This document shows, piece after piece, positions 10,772 through 23,276 of a stretch of DNA of 64,000 nucleotides. Each line of letters opens with the position of its first letter. Within the stretch, counting starts at the first letter, position 1. Position numbers and translations under genes: made by a program. The notes under the pieces are model-generated. The model made no database searches, had not been told where the DNA came from, and was given only the letters and a program-made list of their open reading frames with translations. Source of the stretch: Prosopocoilus inquinatus (Eukaryota > Arthropoda > Insecta > Coleoptera > Lucanidae); NCBI GenBank assembly GCA_036172665.1, contig JAYKNF010000030.1, positions 186,001 to 250,000 on the forward strand, given 5' to 3'.

Positions 10772-11069
10772 ACTATTTCCAGCTTCTGCAGCGTCCGAGA
10801 ACTTCGTACTTCAAATCAAAGTTACTGGAGTCCATCGTAACGTCAAATAATATGATAGATAAGTAAGGATCGATTAGATACAACACAGGAACAACGCTAA
10901 TACGTGTTATTTCGTTCAAAACTATTTCCAGCTTCTGCTGCGTCCGAGAATTTCGTATCTCACATCAGAGATACTGGAGTCCATCGTAACGTCAAATAAC
11001 AAGATAGATAAGTAGGGATCGATTAGATACATCACAGGAACAACGCTAATACATGTTATTTCGTTCAAA
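10772..11069 (+). repeat. Two-monomer insertion specific to copy B
   Basis: In A and C the monomer with TTCTGCAGCG ends in GCTAGTACG and is followed by the one with CCTATGC. In B the first such monomer ends instead in GCTAATACG, is followed by a monomer with GAGAATTTCG, AGTAGGG and ACATG, and only then does the TTCTGCAGCG/GCTAGTACG monomer appear. The extra pair looks like a hybrid of two monomers normally two units apart plus a copy of the one that normally lies three units downstream. This fits unequal exchange or break-induced copying. The exact end points are ambiguous by up to a monomer. Confidence 0.88.
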
Positions 11070-13453
11070 ACTATTTCCAGCTTCTGCAGCGTCCGAGAAC
11101 TTCGTACTTCAAATCAAAGTTACTGGAGTCCATCGTAACGTCAAATAATATGATAGATAAGTAAGGATCGATTAGATACAACACAGGAACAACGCTAGTA
11201 CGTGTTATTTCGTTCTAAACTATTTCCAGCCTATGCTGCGTCCGAGAACTTCGTATCTCACATCGGAGTTACTGGAGTCCATCGTAACTTCAAATAACAA
11301 GATAGATAAGTAAGGGTCGATTAGATACATCACAGGAACAACGCTAACACGTGCTATTTCGTTCAAAACTATTTCCAGCTTCTGCTGCGTCCGAGAACTT
11401 CGTACTTCAAATCAAAGTTACTGGAGTCCATCGTAACGTCAAATAATATGATAGATAAGTAAGGATCGATTAGATACAACACAGGAACAACGCTAATACG
11501 TGTTATTTCGTTCAAAACTATTTCCAGCTTCTGCTGCGTCCGAGAATTTCGTATCTCACATCAGAGATACTGGAGTCCATCGTAACGTCAAATAACAAGA
11601 TAGATAAGTAGGGATCGATTAGATACATCACAGGAACAACGCTAATACATGTTATTTCGTTCAAAACTATTTCCAGCTTCTGCTGCGTCCGAGAACTTCG
11701 TACTTCAAATCAAAGTTACTGGAGTCCATCGTTACGTCAAATAACAAGATAGATAAGTAAGGATCGATTAGATACATCACAGGAACAACGCTAATACGTG
11801 TTGTTTCGTTCAAAACTATTTCCAGCTTCTGCTGCGTCCGAAAACTTCGTATCTCACATCAGAGATACTGGAGTCCATCGTAACGTCAAATAATATGATA
11901 GATAAGTAAGGATAGATTAGATACAACACAGGAACAACGTTAATACGTGTTATTTCGTTCTAAACTATTTCCAGCTTCTGCTGCGTCCGAGAAATTCGTA
12001 TCTCACATCGGAGATACTGGAGTCCATTGTAACGTCAAATAACAAGATAGATAAGTAAGGGTCGATTAGATACATCACAGGAACAACGCTAACACGTGTT
12101 ATTTCGTTCAAAACTATTTCCAGCTTCTGCTGCGTCCGAGAACTTCGTATCTCAAATCAAAGTTACTGGAGTCCATCGTAGCGTCAAATAACAAGATAGA
12201 TAAGTAAGGATCGATTAGATACATCACAGGAACAACGCTAATACGTGTTATTTCGTTCTAAACTATTTCCAGCCTCTGCTGCGTCCGAGAACTTCGTATC
12301 TCACATCGGAGTTACTGGAGTCCATCGTAACTTCAAATAACAAGATAGATAAGTAAGGGTCGATTAGATACATCACAGGAACAACGCTAACACGTGCTAT
12401 TTCGTTCAAAACTATTTCCAGCTTCTGCTGCGTCCGAGAACATCGTATCTCAAATCAAAGTTACTGGAGTCCATCGTTAAGTCAAATAACAAGATAGATA
12501 AGTAAGGATCGATTAGATACATCACAGGAACAACGCTAATACGTGTTGTTTCGTTCAAAACTATTTCCAGCTTCTGCTGCGTCCGAAAACTTCGTATCTC
12601 AAATCAAAGTTACTGGAGTCCATCGTAACGTCAAATAACAAGATAGATAAGTAAGGATCGATTAGATCCATCACAGGAACAACGCTAATACGTGTTGTTT
12701 CGTTCAAAACTATTTCCAGCTTCTGCTGCGTCCGAAAACTTCGTATCTCATATCGGAGTTACTGGAGTCCATTGTAACGTCAAATAACAAGATAGATAAG
12801 TAAGGGTCGATTAGATACATCACAGGAACAACGCTAACACGTGTTATTTCGTTCAAAACTATTTCCAGCTTCTGCTGCATCCGAGAACTTCGTATCTCAA
12901 ACCAAAGTTACTGGAGTCCATCGTAACGTCAAATAAGAAGATAGATAAGTAAGGATCGATTAGATACATCACAGGAACAACGCTAATACGTGTTGTTTCG
13001 TTCAAAACTATTTCCAGCTTCTGCTGCGTCCGAGAAATTCGTATCTCACATCGGAGTTACTGGAGTCCATTGTAACGTCAAATAACAAGATAGATAAGTA
13101 AGGGTCGATTAGATACATCACAGGAACAACGCTAACACGTGTTATTTCGTTCAAAACTATTTCCAGCTTCTGCTGCGTCCGAGAACATCGTATCTCAAAT
13201 CAAAGTTACTGGAGTCCATCGTAACGTCAAATAACAAGATAGATAAGTAAGGATCGATTAGATACATCACAGGAACAACGCTAATACGTGTTATTTCGTT
13301 CAAAACTATTTCCAGCTTCTGCTGCGTCCGAAAACTTCGTATCTCACATCAGAGTTACTGGAGTCCATCGTAATGTCAAATAACATGATAGATATGTAAG
13401 GATCGATTAGATACATCACAGGAACAATGCTAATACGTGTTATTTCGTTCAAA

Positions 13454-13550
13454 ACTATTTCCAGCTTCTGCAGCGTCCGAGAACTTCGTACTTCAAATCA
13501 AAGTTAGATACATCACAGGAACAACGCTAATAGGTGTTATTTCGTTCAAA
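13454..13550 (+). repeat. 97-bp deletion monomer, lineage 1 (copy B)
   Basis: It is the counterpart of 3726 at +9,728 bp, with the same upstream GGAACAATGC and followed one unit later by a 147-bp monomer. Confidence 0.96.
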
Positions 13551-13699
13551 ACTATTTCCAGCTTCTGCTGCGTCCGAGAACTTCGTACTTCAAATCAAAG
13601 TTACTGGAGTCCATCGTAACGTCAAATAATATGATAGATAAGTAAGGATAGATTAGATACAACACAGGAACAACGTTAATACGTGTTATTTCGTTCTAA

Positions 13700-13846
13700 A
13701 CTATTTCCAGCTTCTGCTGCGTCCGAGAAATTCGTATCACATCGGAGTTACTGTAGTCCATTGTAACGTCAAATAACAAGATAGATAAGTAAGGATTGAT
13801 TAGATACATCACAGGAACAACGCTAATACGTGTTGTTTCGTTCAAA
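13700..13846 (+). repeat. 147-bp monomer, copy B
   Basis: It is identical in type to 3972-4118, with both the CGTATCACATC deletion and ACTGTAG. Confidence 0.93.
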
Positions 13847-16800
13847 ACTATTTCCAGCTTCTGCTGCGTCCGAAAACTTCGTATCTCACATCAGAGTTAC
13901 TGGAGTCCATCGTAATGTCAAATAACATGATAGATATGTAAGGATCGATTAGATACATCACAGGAACAACGCTAATACGTGTTGTTTCGTTCAAAACTAT
14001 TTCCAGCTTCTGCTGCGTCCGAAAACTTCGTATCTCAAATCAAAGTTACTGGAGTCCATCGTAACGTCAAATAACAAGATAGATAAGTAAGGATAGATTA
14101 GATACATCACAGGAACAACGCTAATACGTGTTGTTTCGTTCAAAACTATTTCGAGCTTCTGCTGCGTCCGAGAAATTCGTATCTCACATCGGAGTTACTG
14201 GAGTCCATTGTAACGTCAAATAACAAGATAGATAAGTAAGGGTCGATTAGATACATCACAGGAACAACGCTAACACGTGTTATTTCGTTCAAAACTATTT
14301 CCAGCTTCTGCTGCATCCGAAAACTTCGTATCTCACATCAGAGTTACTGGAGTCCATCGTAATGTCAAATAACATGATAGATATGTAAGGATCGATTAGA
14401 TACATCACAGGAACAACGCTAATACGTGTTATTTCGTTCAAAACTATTTCCAGCTTCTGCAGCGTCCGAGAACTTCGTACTTCAAATCAAAGTTACTGGA
14501 GTCCATCGTAACGTCAAATAATATGATAGATAAGTAAGGATCGATTAGATACAACACAGGAACAACGCTAGTACGTGTTATTTCGTTCTAAACTATTTCC
14601 AGCCTATGCTGCGTCCGAGAACTTCGTATCTCACATCGGAGTTACTGGAGTCCATCGTAACTTCAAATAACAAGATAGATAAGTAAGGGTCGATTAGATA
14701 CATCACAGGAACAACGCTAACACGTGCTATTTCGTTCAAAACTATTTCCAGCATCTGCTGCGTCCGAGAACTTCGTACTTCAAATCAAAGTTACTGGAGT
14801 CCATCGTAACGTCAAATAATATGATAGATAAGTAAGGATCGATTAGATACAACACAGGAACAACGCTAATACGTGTTATTTCGTTCAAAACTATTTCCAG
14901 CTTCTGCTGCGTCCGAGAATTTCGTATCTCACATCAGAGATACTGGAGTCCATCGTAACGTCAAATAACAAGATAGATAAGTAGGGATCGATTAGATACA
15001 TCACAGGAACAACGCTAATACATGTTATTTCGTTCAAAACTATTTCCAGCTTCTGCTGCGTCCGAGAACTTCGTACTTCAAATCAAAGTTACTGGAGTCC
15101 ATCGTTACGTCAAATAACAAGATAGATAAGTAAGGATCGATTAGATACATCACAGGAACAACGCTAATACGTGTTGTTTCGTTCAAAACTATTTCCAGCT
15201 TCTGCTGCGTCCGAAAACTTCGTATCTCACATCAGAGATACTGGAGTCCATCGTAACGTCAAATAATATGATAGATAAGTAAGGATAGATTAGATACAAC
15301 ACAGGAACAACGTTAAAACGTGTTATTTCGTTCTAAACTATTTCCAGCTTCTGCTGCGTCCGAGAAATTCGTATCTCACATCGGAGATACTGGAGTCCAT
15401 TGTAACGTCAAATAACAAGATAGATAAGTAAGGGTCGATTAGATACATCACAGGAAAAACGCTAATACGTGTTATTTCGTTCTAAACTATTTCCAGCCTC
15501 TGCTGCGTCCGAGAACTTCGTATCTCACATCGGAGTTACTGGAGTCCATCGTAACTTCAAATAACAAGATAGATAAGTAAGGGTCGATTAGATACATCAC
15601 AGGAACAACGCTAACACGTGCTATTTCGTTCAAAACTATTTCCAGCTTCTGCTGCGTCCGAGAACATCGTATCTCAAATCAAAGTTACTGGAGTCCATCG
15701 TTAAGTCAAACAACAAGATAGATAAGTAAGGATCGATTAGATACATCACAGGAAAAACGCTAATACGTGTTATTTCGTTCTAAACTATTTCCAGCCTCTG
15801 CTGCGTCCGAGAACTTCGTATCTCACATCGGAGTTACTGGAGTCCATCGTAACTTCAAATAACAAGATAGATAAGTAAGGGTCGATTAGATACATCACAG
15901 GAACAACGCTAACACGTGCTATTTCGTTCAAAACTATTTCCAGCTTCTGCTGCGTCCGAGAACATCGTATCTCAAATCAAAGTTACTGGAGTCCATCGTT
16001 AAGTCAAACAACAAGATAGATAAGTAAGGATCGATTAGATACATCACAGGAACAACGCTAATACGTGTTGTTTCGTTCAAAACTATTTCCAGCTTCTGCT
16101 GCGTCCGAGAACTTCGTATCTCCCATCGGAGTTACTGGAGTCCATCGTAACGTCAAATAACAAGATAGATAAGTAAGGGTCGATTAGGTACATCACAGGA
16201 ACAACGCTAACACGTGTTATTTCGTTCAAAACTATTTCCAGCTTCTGCTGCGTCCGAGAGCTTCGTATCTCAAATCAAAGTTACTGCAGTCCATCGTAAC
16301 GTCAAATAACAAGATAGATAAGTAAGGATCGATTAGATACATCACAGGAACAACGCTAATACGTGTTGTTTCGTTCAAAACTATTTCCAGCTTCTGCTGC
16401 GTCCGAAAACTTCGTATCTCAAATCAAAGTTACTGGAGTCCATCGTAACGTCAAATAACAAGATAGATAAGTAAGGATCGATTAGATACATCACAGGAAC
16501 AACGCTAATACGTGTTGTTTCGTTCAAAACTATTTCCAGCTTCTGCTGCGTCCGAGAAATTCGTATCTCACATCGGAGTTACTGGAGTCCATTGTAACGT
16601 CAAATAACAAGATAGATAAGTAAGGGTCGATTAGATACATCACAGGAACAACGCTAACACGTGTTATTTCGTTCAAAACTATTTCCAGCTTCAGCTGCGT
16701 CCGAGAACATCGTATCTCAAATCAAAGTTACTGGAGTCCATCGTAACGTCAAATAACAAGATAGATAAGTAAGGATCGATTAGATACATCACAGGAACAA

Positions 16801-18912
16801 CGCTAATACGTGTTATTTCGTTCTAAACTATTTCCAGCTTCTGCTGCGTCCGAGAACTTCGTATCTCAAATCAAAGTTACTGGAGTCCATCGTAACGTCA
16901 AATAACAAGATAGATAAGTAAGGATCGATTAGATACATCACAGGAACAACGCTAATACGTGTTGTTTCGTTCAAAACTATTTCCAGCTTCTGCTGCGTCC
17001 GAGAAATTCGTATCTCACATCGGAGTTACTGGAGTCCATCGTTAAGTCAAACAACAAGATAGATAAGTAAGGATCGATTAGATACATCACAGGAAAAACG
17101 CTAATACGTGTTATTTCGTTCTAAACTATTTCCAGCCTCTGCTGCGTCCGAGAACTTCGTATCTCACATCGGAGTTACTGGAGTCCATCGTAACTTCAAA
17201 TAACAAGATAGATAAGTAAGGGTCGATTAGATACATCACAGGAACAACGCTAACACGTGCTATTTCGTTCAAAACTATTTCCAGCTTCTGCTGCGTCCGA
17301 GAACATCGTATCTCAAATCAAAGTTACTGGAGTCCATCGTTAAGTCAAACAACAAGATAGATAAGTAAGGATCGATTAGATACATCACAGGAACAACGCT
17401 AATACGTGTTGTTTCGTTCAAAACTATTTCCAGCTTCTGCTGCGTCCGAGAACTTCGTATCTCCCATCGGAGTTACTGGAGTCCATCGTAACGTCAAATA
17501 ACAAGATAGATAAGTAAGGGTCGATTAGGTACATCACAGGAACAACGCTAACACGTGTTATTTCGTTCAAAACTATTTCCAGCTTCTGCTGCGTCCGAGA
17601 GCTTCGTATCTCAAATCAAAGTTACTGCAGTCCATCGTAACGTCAAATAACAAGATAGATAAGTAAGGATCGATTAGATACATCACAGGAACAACGCTAA
17701 TACGTGTTGTTTCGTTCAAAACTATTTCCAGCTTCTGCTGCGTCCGAAAACTTCGTATCTCAAATCAAAGTTACTGGAGTCCATCGTAACGTCAAATAAC
17801 AAGATAGATAAGTAAGGATCGATTAGATACATCACTGGAACAACGCTAATACGTGTTGTTTCGTTCAAAACTATTTCCAGCTTCTGCTGCGTCCGAGAAA
17901 TTCGTATCTCACATCGGAGTTACTGGAGTCCATTGTAACGTCAAATAACAAGATAGATAAGTAAGGGTCGATTAGATACATCACAGGAACAACGCTAACA
18001 CGTGTTATTTCGTTCAAAACTATTTCCAGCTTCAGCTGCGTCCGAGAACATCGTATCTCAAATCAAAGTTACTGGAGTCCATCGTAACGTCAAATAACAA
18101 GATAGATAAGTAAGGATCGATTAGATACATCACAGGAACAACGCTAATACGTGTTATTTCGTTCTAAACTATTTCCAGCTTCTGCTGCGTCCGAGAACTT
18201 CGTATCTCCCATCGGAGTTACTGGAGTCCATCGTAACGTCAAATAACAAGATAGATAAGTAAGGGTCGATTAGGTACATCACAGGAACAACGCTAACACG
18301 TGTTATTTCGTTCAAAACTATTTCCAGCTTCTGCTGCGTCCGAGAGCTTCGTATCTCAAATCAAAGTTACTGCAGTCCATCGTAACGTCAAATAACAACA
18401 TAGATAAGTAAGGATCGATTAGATACATCACAGGAACAACGCTAATACGTGTTGTTTCGTTCAAAACTATTTCCAGCTTCTGCTGCGTCCGAAAACTTCG
18501 TATCTCAAATCAAAGTTACTGGAGTCCATCGTAACGTCAAATATCAAGATAGATAAGTAAGGATCGATTAGATACATCACAGGAACAACGCTAATACGTG
18601 TTGTTTCGTTCAAAACTATTTCCAGCTTCTGCTGCGTCCGAGAAATTCGTATCTCACATCGGAGTTACTGGAGTCCATTGTAACGTCAAATAACAAGATA
18701 GATAAGTAAGGGTCTATTAGATACATCACAGGAACAACGCTAACATGTGTTATTTCGTTCAAAACTATTTCCAGCTTCTGCTGCGTCCGAAAACTTCGTA
18801 TCTCACATCAGAGTTACTGGAGTCCATCGTAATGTCAAATAACATGATAGATATGTAAGGATCGATTAGATACATCACAGGAACAACGCTAATACGTGTT
18901 ATTTCGTTCAAA

Positions 18913-19009
18913 ACTATTTCCAGCTTCTGCAGCGTCAGAGAACTTCGTACTTCAAATCAAAGTTAGATACATCACAGGAACAACGCTAATAGGTGTTATT
19001 TCGTTCAAA
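18913..19009 (+). repeat. 97-bp deletion monomer, lineage 2 (copy B)
   Basis: It is the counterpart of 9185 at +9,728 bp, with the same GTCAGAG base change. Confidence 0.96.
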
Positions 19010-22000
19010 ACTATTTCCAGCTTCTGCTGCGTCCGAGAACTTCGTACTTCAAATCAAAGTTACTGGAGTCCATCGTAACGTCAAATAATATGATAGATAA
19101 GTAAGGATCGATTAGATACAACACAGGAACAACGCTAATACGTGTTATTTCGTTCAAAACTATTTCCAGCTTCTGCTGCGTCCGAGAACTTCGTATCTCC
19201 CATCGGAGTTACTGGAGTCCATCGTAACGTCAAATAACAAGATAGATAAGTAAGGGTCGATTAGGTACATCACAGGAACAACGCTAACACGTGTTATTTC
19301 GTTCAAAACTATTTCCAGCTTCTGCTGCGTCCGAGAACTTCGTATCTCAAATCAAAGTTACTGCAGTCCATCGTAACGTCAAATAACAAGATAGATAAGT
19401 AAGGGTCGATTAGATACATCACAGGAACAACGCTAACACGTGTTATTTCGTTCAAAACTATTTCCAGTTTCTGCTGCGTCCGAGAACTTCGTATCTCACA
19501 TCAAAGTTACTGGAGTCCATCGTAACGTCAAATAACAAGATAGATAAGTAAGGATCGAATAGATACAACACAGGAACAACGCTAATACGTGTTGTTTCAT
19601 TCAAAACTATTTCCAGCTTCTGCTGCGTCCGAAAACATCGTATCTCTCATCAGAGTTACTGGAGTCCATCGTAACGTCAAATAACAAGATAGATAAGTAA
19701 GGATCGATTGGATACATCACAGGAACAACGCTAATACGTTTTATTTCTTTCAAAACTATTTCCAGCTTCTGCTGCGTCCGAGAACTTCGTACTTCAAATC
19801 AAAGTTACTGGAGTCCATCGTAACGTCAAATAATATAATAGATAAGTAAGGATCGATTAGATACATCACAGGAACAACGCTAATACGTTTTATTTCGTTC
19901 AAATCTATTTCCAGCTTCTGCTGCGTCCGAGAACTTCGTACTTCAAATCAAAGTTACTGGAGTCCATCGTAACGTCAAATAATATGATAGATAAGTAAGG
20001 ATCGATTAGATACAACACAGGAACAACGCTAATACGTGTTGTTTCGTTCGAAACTATTTCCAGCTTCTGCTGCGTCCGAGAATTTCGTATCTCAAATCAA
20101 AGTTACTGGAGTACATCGTAACGTCAAATAACAAGATAGATAAGTAAGGATCGATTAGATACATCATATTAACAACGCTAATACGTGTTGTTTCGTTCGA
20201 AACTATTTCCAGCTTCTGCTGCGTCCGAAAACTTCGTATCTCACATCAGAGTTACTGGAGTCCATCGTAACGTCAAATAACAAGATAGATAAGTAAGGAT
20301 CGATTAGATACATCACAGGAACAACGCTAATACGTGTTGTTTCGTTCAAAACTATTTCCAGCTTCTGCTGCGTCCGAAAACTTCGTATCTCACATCGGAG
20401 TTACTGGAGTCCATTGTAACGTCAAATAACAAGATAGATAAGTAAGGATCGATTAGATACATCACAGGAACAACGCTAATACGTGTTATTTCGTTCAAAA
20501 CTATTTCCAGCTTCTGCAGCGTCCGAGAACTTCGTACTTCAAATCAAAGTTACTGGAGTCCATCGTAACGTCAAATAATATGATAGATAAGTAAGGATCG
20601 ATTAGATACAACACAGGAACAACGCTAGTACGTGTTATTTCGTTCTAAACTATTTCCAGCCTATGCTGCGTCCGAGAACTTCGTATCTCACATCGGAGTT
20701 ACTGGAGTCCATCGTAACTTCAAATAACAAGATAGATAAGTAAGGGTCGATTAGATACATCACAGGAACAACGCTAACACGTGCTATTTCGTTCAAAACT
20801 ATTTCCAGCTTCTGCTGCGTCCGAGAACTTCGTACTTCAAATCAAAGTTACTGGAGTCCATCGTAACGTCAAATAATATGATAGATAAGTAAGGATCGAT
20901 TAGATACAACACAGGAACAACGCTAATACGTGTTATTTCGTTCAAAACTATTTCCAGCTTCTGCTGCGTCCGAGAATTTCGTATCTCACATCAGAGATAC
21001 TGGAGTCCATCGTAACGTCAAATAACAAGATAGATAAGTAGGGATCGATTAGATACATCACAGGAACAACGCTAATACATGTTATTTCGTTCAAAACTAT
21101 TTCCAGCTTCTGCTGCGTCCGAGAACTTCGTACTTCAAATCAAAGTTACTGGAGTCCATCGTTACGTCAAATAACAAGATAGATAAGTAAGGATCGATTA
21201 GATACATCACAGGAACAACGCTAATACGTGTTGTTTCGTTCAAAACTATTTCCAGCTTCTGCTGCGTCCGAAAACTTCGTATCTCACATCAGAGATACTG
21301 GAGTCCATCGTAACGTCAAATAATATGATAGATAAGTAAGGATAGATTAGATACAACACAGGAACAACGTTAATACGTGTTATTTCGTTCTAAACTATTT
21401 CCAGCTTCTGCTGCGTCCGAGAAATTCGTATCTCACATCGGAGATACTGGAGTCCATTGTAACGTCAAATAACAAGATAGATAAGTAAGGGTCGATTAGA
21501 TACATCACAGGAACAACGCTAACACGTGTTATTTCGTTCAAAACTATTTCCAGCTTCTGCTGCGTCCGAGAACTTCGTATCTCAAATCAAAGTTACTGGA
21601 GTCCATCGTAGCGTCAAATAACAAGATAGATAAGTAAGGATCGATTAGATACATCACAGGAACAACGCTAATACGTGTTATTTCGTTCTAAACTATTTCC
21701 AGCCTCTGCTGCGTCCGAGAACTTCGTATCTCACATCGGAGTTACTGGAGTCCATCGTAACTTCAAATAACAAGATAGATAAGTAAGGGTCGATTAGATA
21801 CATCACAGGAACAACGCTAACACGTGCTATTTCGTTCAAAACTATTTCCAGCTTCTGCTGCGTCCGAGAACATCGTATCTCAAATCAAAGTTACTGGAGT
21901 CCATCGTTAAGTCAAATAACAAGATAGATAAGTAAGGATCGATTAGATACATCACAGGAACAACGCTAATACGTGTTGTTTCGTTCAAAACTATTTCCAG

Positions 22001-22883
22001 CTTCTGCTGCGTCCGAAAACTTCGTATCTCAAATCAAAGTTACTGGAGTCCATCGTAACGTCAAATAACAAGATAGATAAGTAAGGATCGATTAGATCCA
22101 TCACAGGAACAACGCTAATACGTGTTGTTTCGTTCAAAACTATTTCCAGCTTCTGCTGCGTCCGAAAACTTCGTATCTCATATCGGAGTTACTGGAGTCC
22201 ATTGTAACGTCAAATAACAAGATAGATAAGTAAGGGTCGATTAGATACATCACAGGAACAACGCTAACACGTGTTATTTCGTTCAAAACTATTTCCAGCT
22301 TCTGCTGCATCCGAGAACTTCGTATCTCAAACCAAAGTTACTGGAGTCCATCGTAACGTCAAATAAGAAGATAGATAAGTAAGGATCGATTAGATACATC
22401 ACAGGAACAACGCTAATACGTGTTGTTTCGTTCAAAACTATTTCCAGCTTCTGCTGCGTCCGAGAAATTCGTATCTCACATCGGAGTTACTGGAGTCCAT
22501 TGTAACGTCAAATAACAAGATAGATAAGTAAGGGTCGATTAGATACATCACAGGAACAACGCTAACACGTGTTATTTCGTTCAAAACTATTTCCAGCTTC
22601 TGCTGCGTCCGAGAACATCGTATCTCAAATCAAAGTTACTGGAGTCCATCGTAACGTCAAATAACAAGATAGATAAGTAAGGATCGATTAGATACATCAC
22701 AGGAACAACGCTAATACGTGTTATTTCGTTCAAAACTATTTCCAGCTTCTGCTGCGTCCGAAAACTTCGTATCTCACATCAGAGTTACTGGAGTCCATCG
22801 TAATGTCAAATAACATGATAGATATGTAAGGATCGATTAGATACATCACAGGAACAATGCTAATACGTGTTATTTCGTTCAAA

Positions 22884-22980
22884 ACTATTTCCAGCTTCTG
22901 CAGCGTCCGAGAACTTCGTACTTCAAATCAAAGTTAGATACATCACAGGAACAACGCTAATAGGTGTTATTTCGTTCAAA
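22884..22980 (+). repeat. 97-bp deletion monomer, lineage 1 (copy C)
   Basis: It is the counterpart of 13454 at +9,430 bp, with GGAACAATGC upstream. Confidence 0.96.
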
Positions 22981-23129
22981 ACTATTTCCAGCTTCTGCTG
23001 CGTCCGAGAACTTCGTACTTCAAATCAAAGTTACTGGAGTCCATCGTAACGTCAAATAATATGATAGATAAGTAAGGATAGATTAGATACAACACAGGAA
23101 CAACGTTAATACGTGTTATTTCGTTCTAA

Positions 23130-23276
23130 ACTATTTCCAGCTTCTGCTGCGTCCGAGAAATTCGTATCACATCGGAGTTACTGTAGTCCATTGTAACGTC
23201 AAATAACAAGATAGATAAGTAAGGATTGATTAGATACATCACAGGAACAACGCTAATACGTGTTGTTTCGTTCAAA
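23130..23276 (+). repeat. 147-bp monomer, copy C
   Basis: It has the same deletion and ACTGTAG as in A and B. Confidence 0.93.

Larger units (their letters stand above)
9645..19372 (+). repeat. Higher-order repeat copy B (66 monomers, 9,728 bp)
   Basis: This copy follows A without a gap and has the same monomer order, with two additional monomers near 10,772-11,069 (9,728 minus 9,430 is 298, or twice 149). Its two shortened monomers are at 13454 and 18913. Private bases noticed are A for T at 17-unit-equivalent position 15317 and T for A at 17836. Unlike A, the second nine-monomer step from 17091 follows the expected order (CCCATCGG, GAGCTTCG, GAAAACTTCG, GAGAAATTCG), as in C. Confidence 0.93.
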
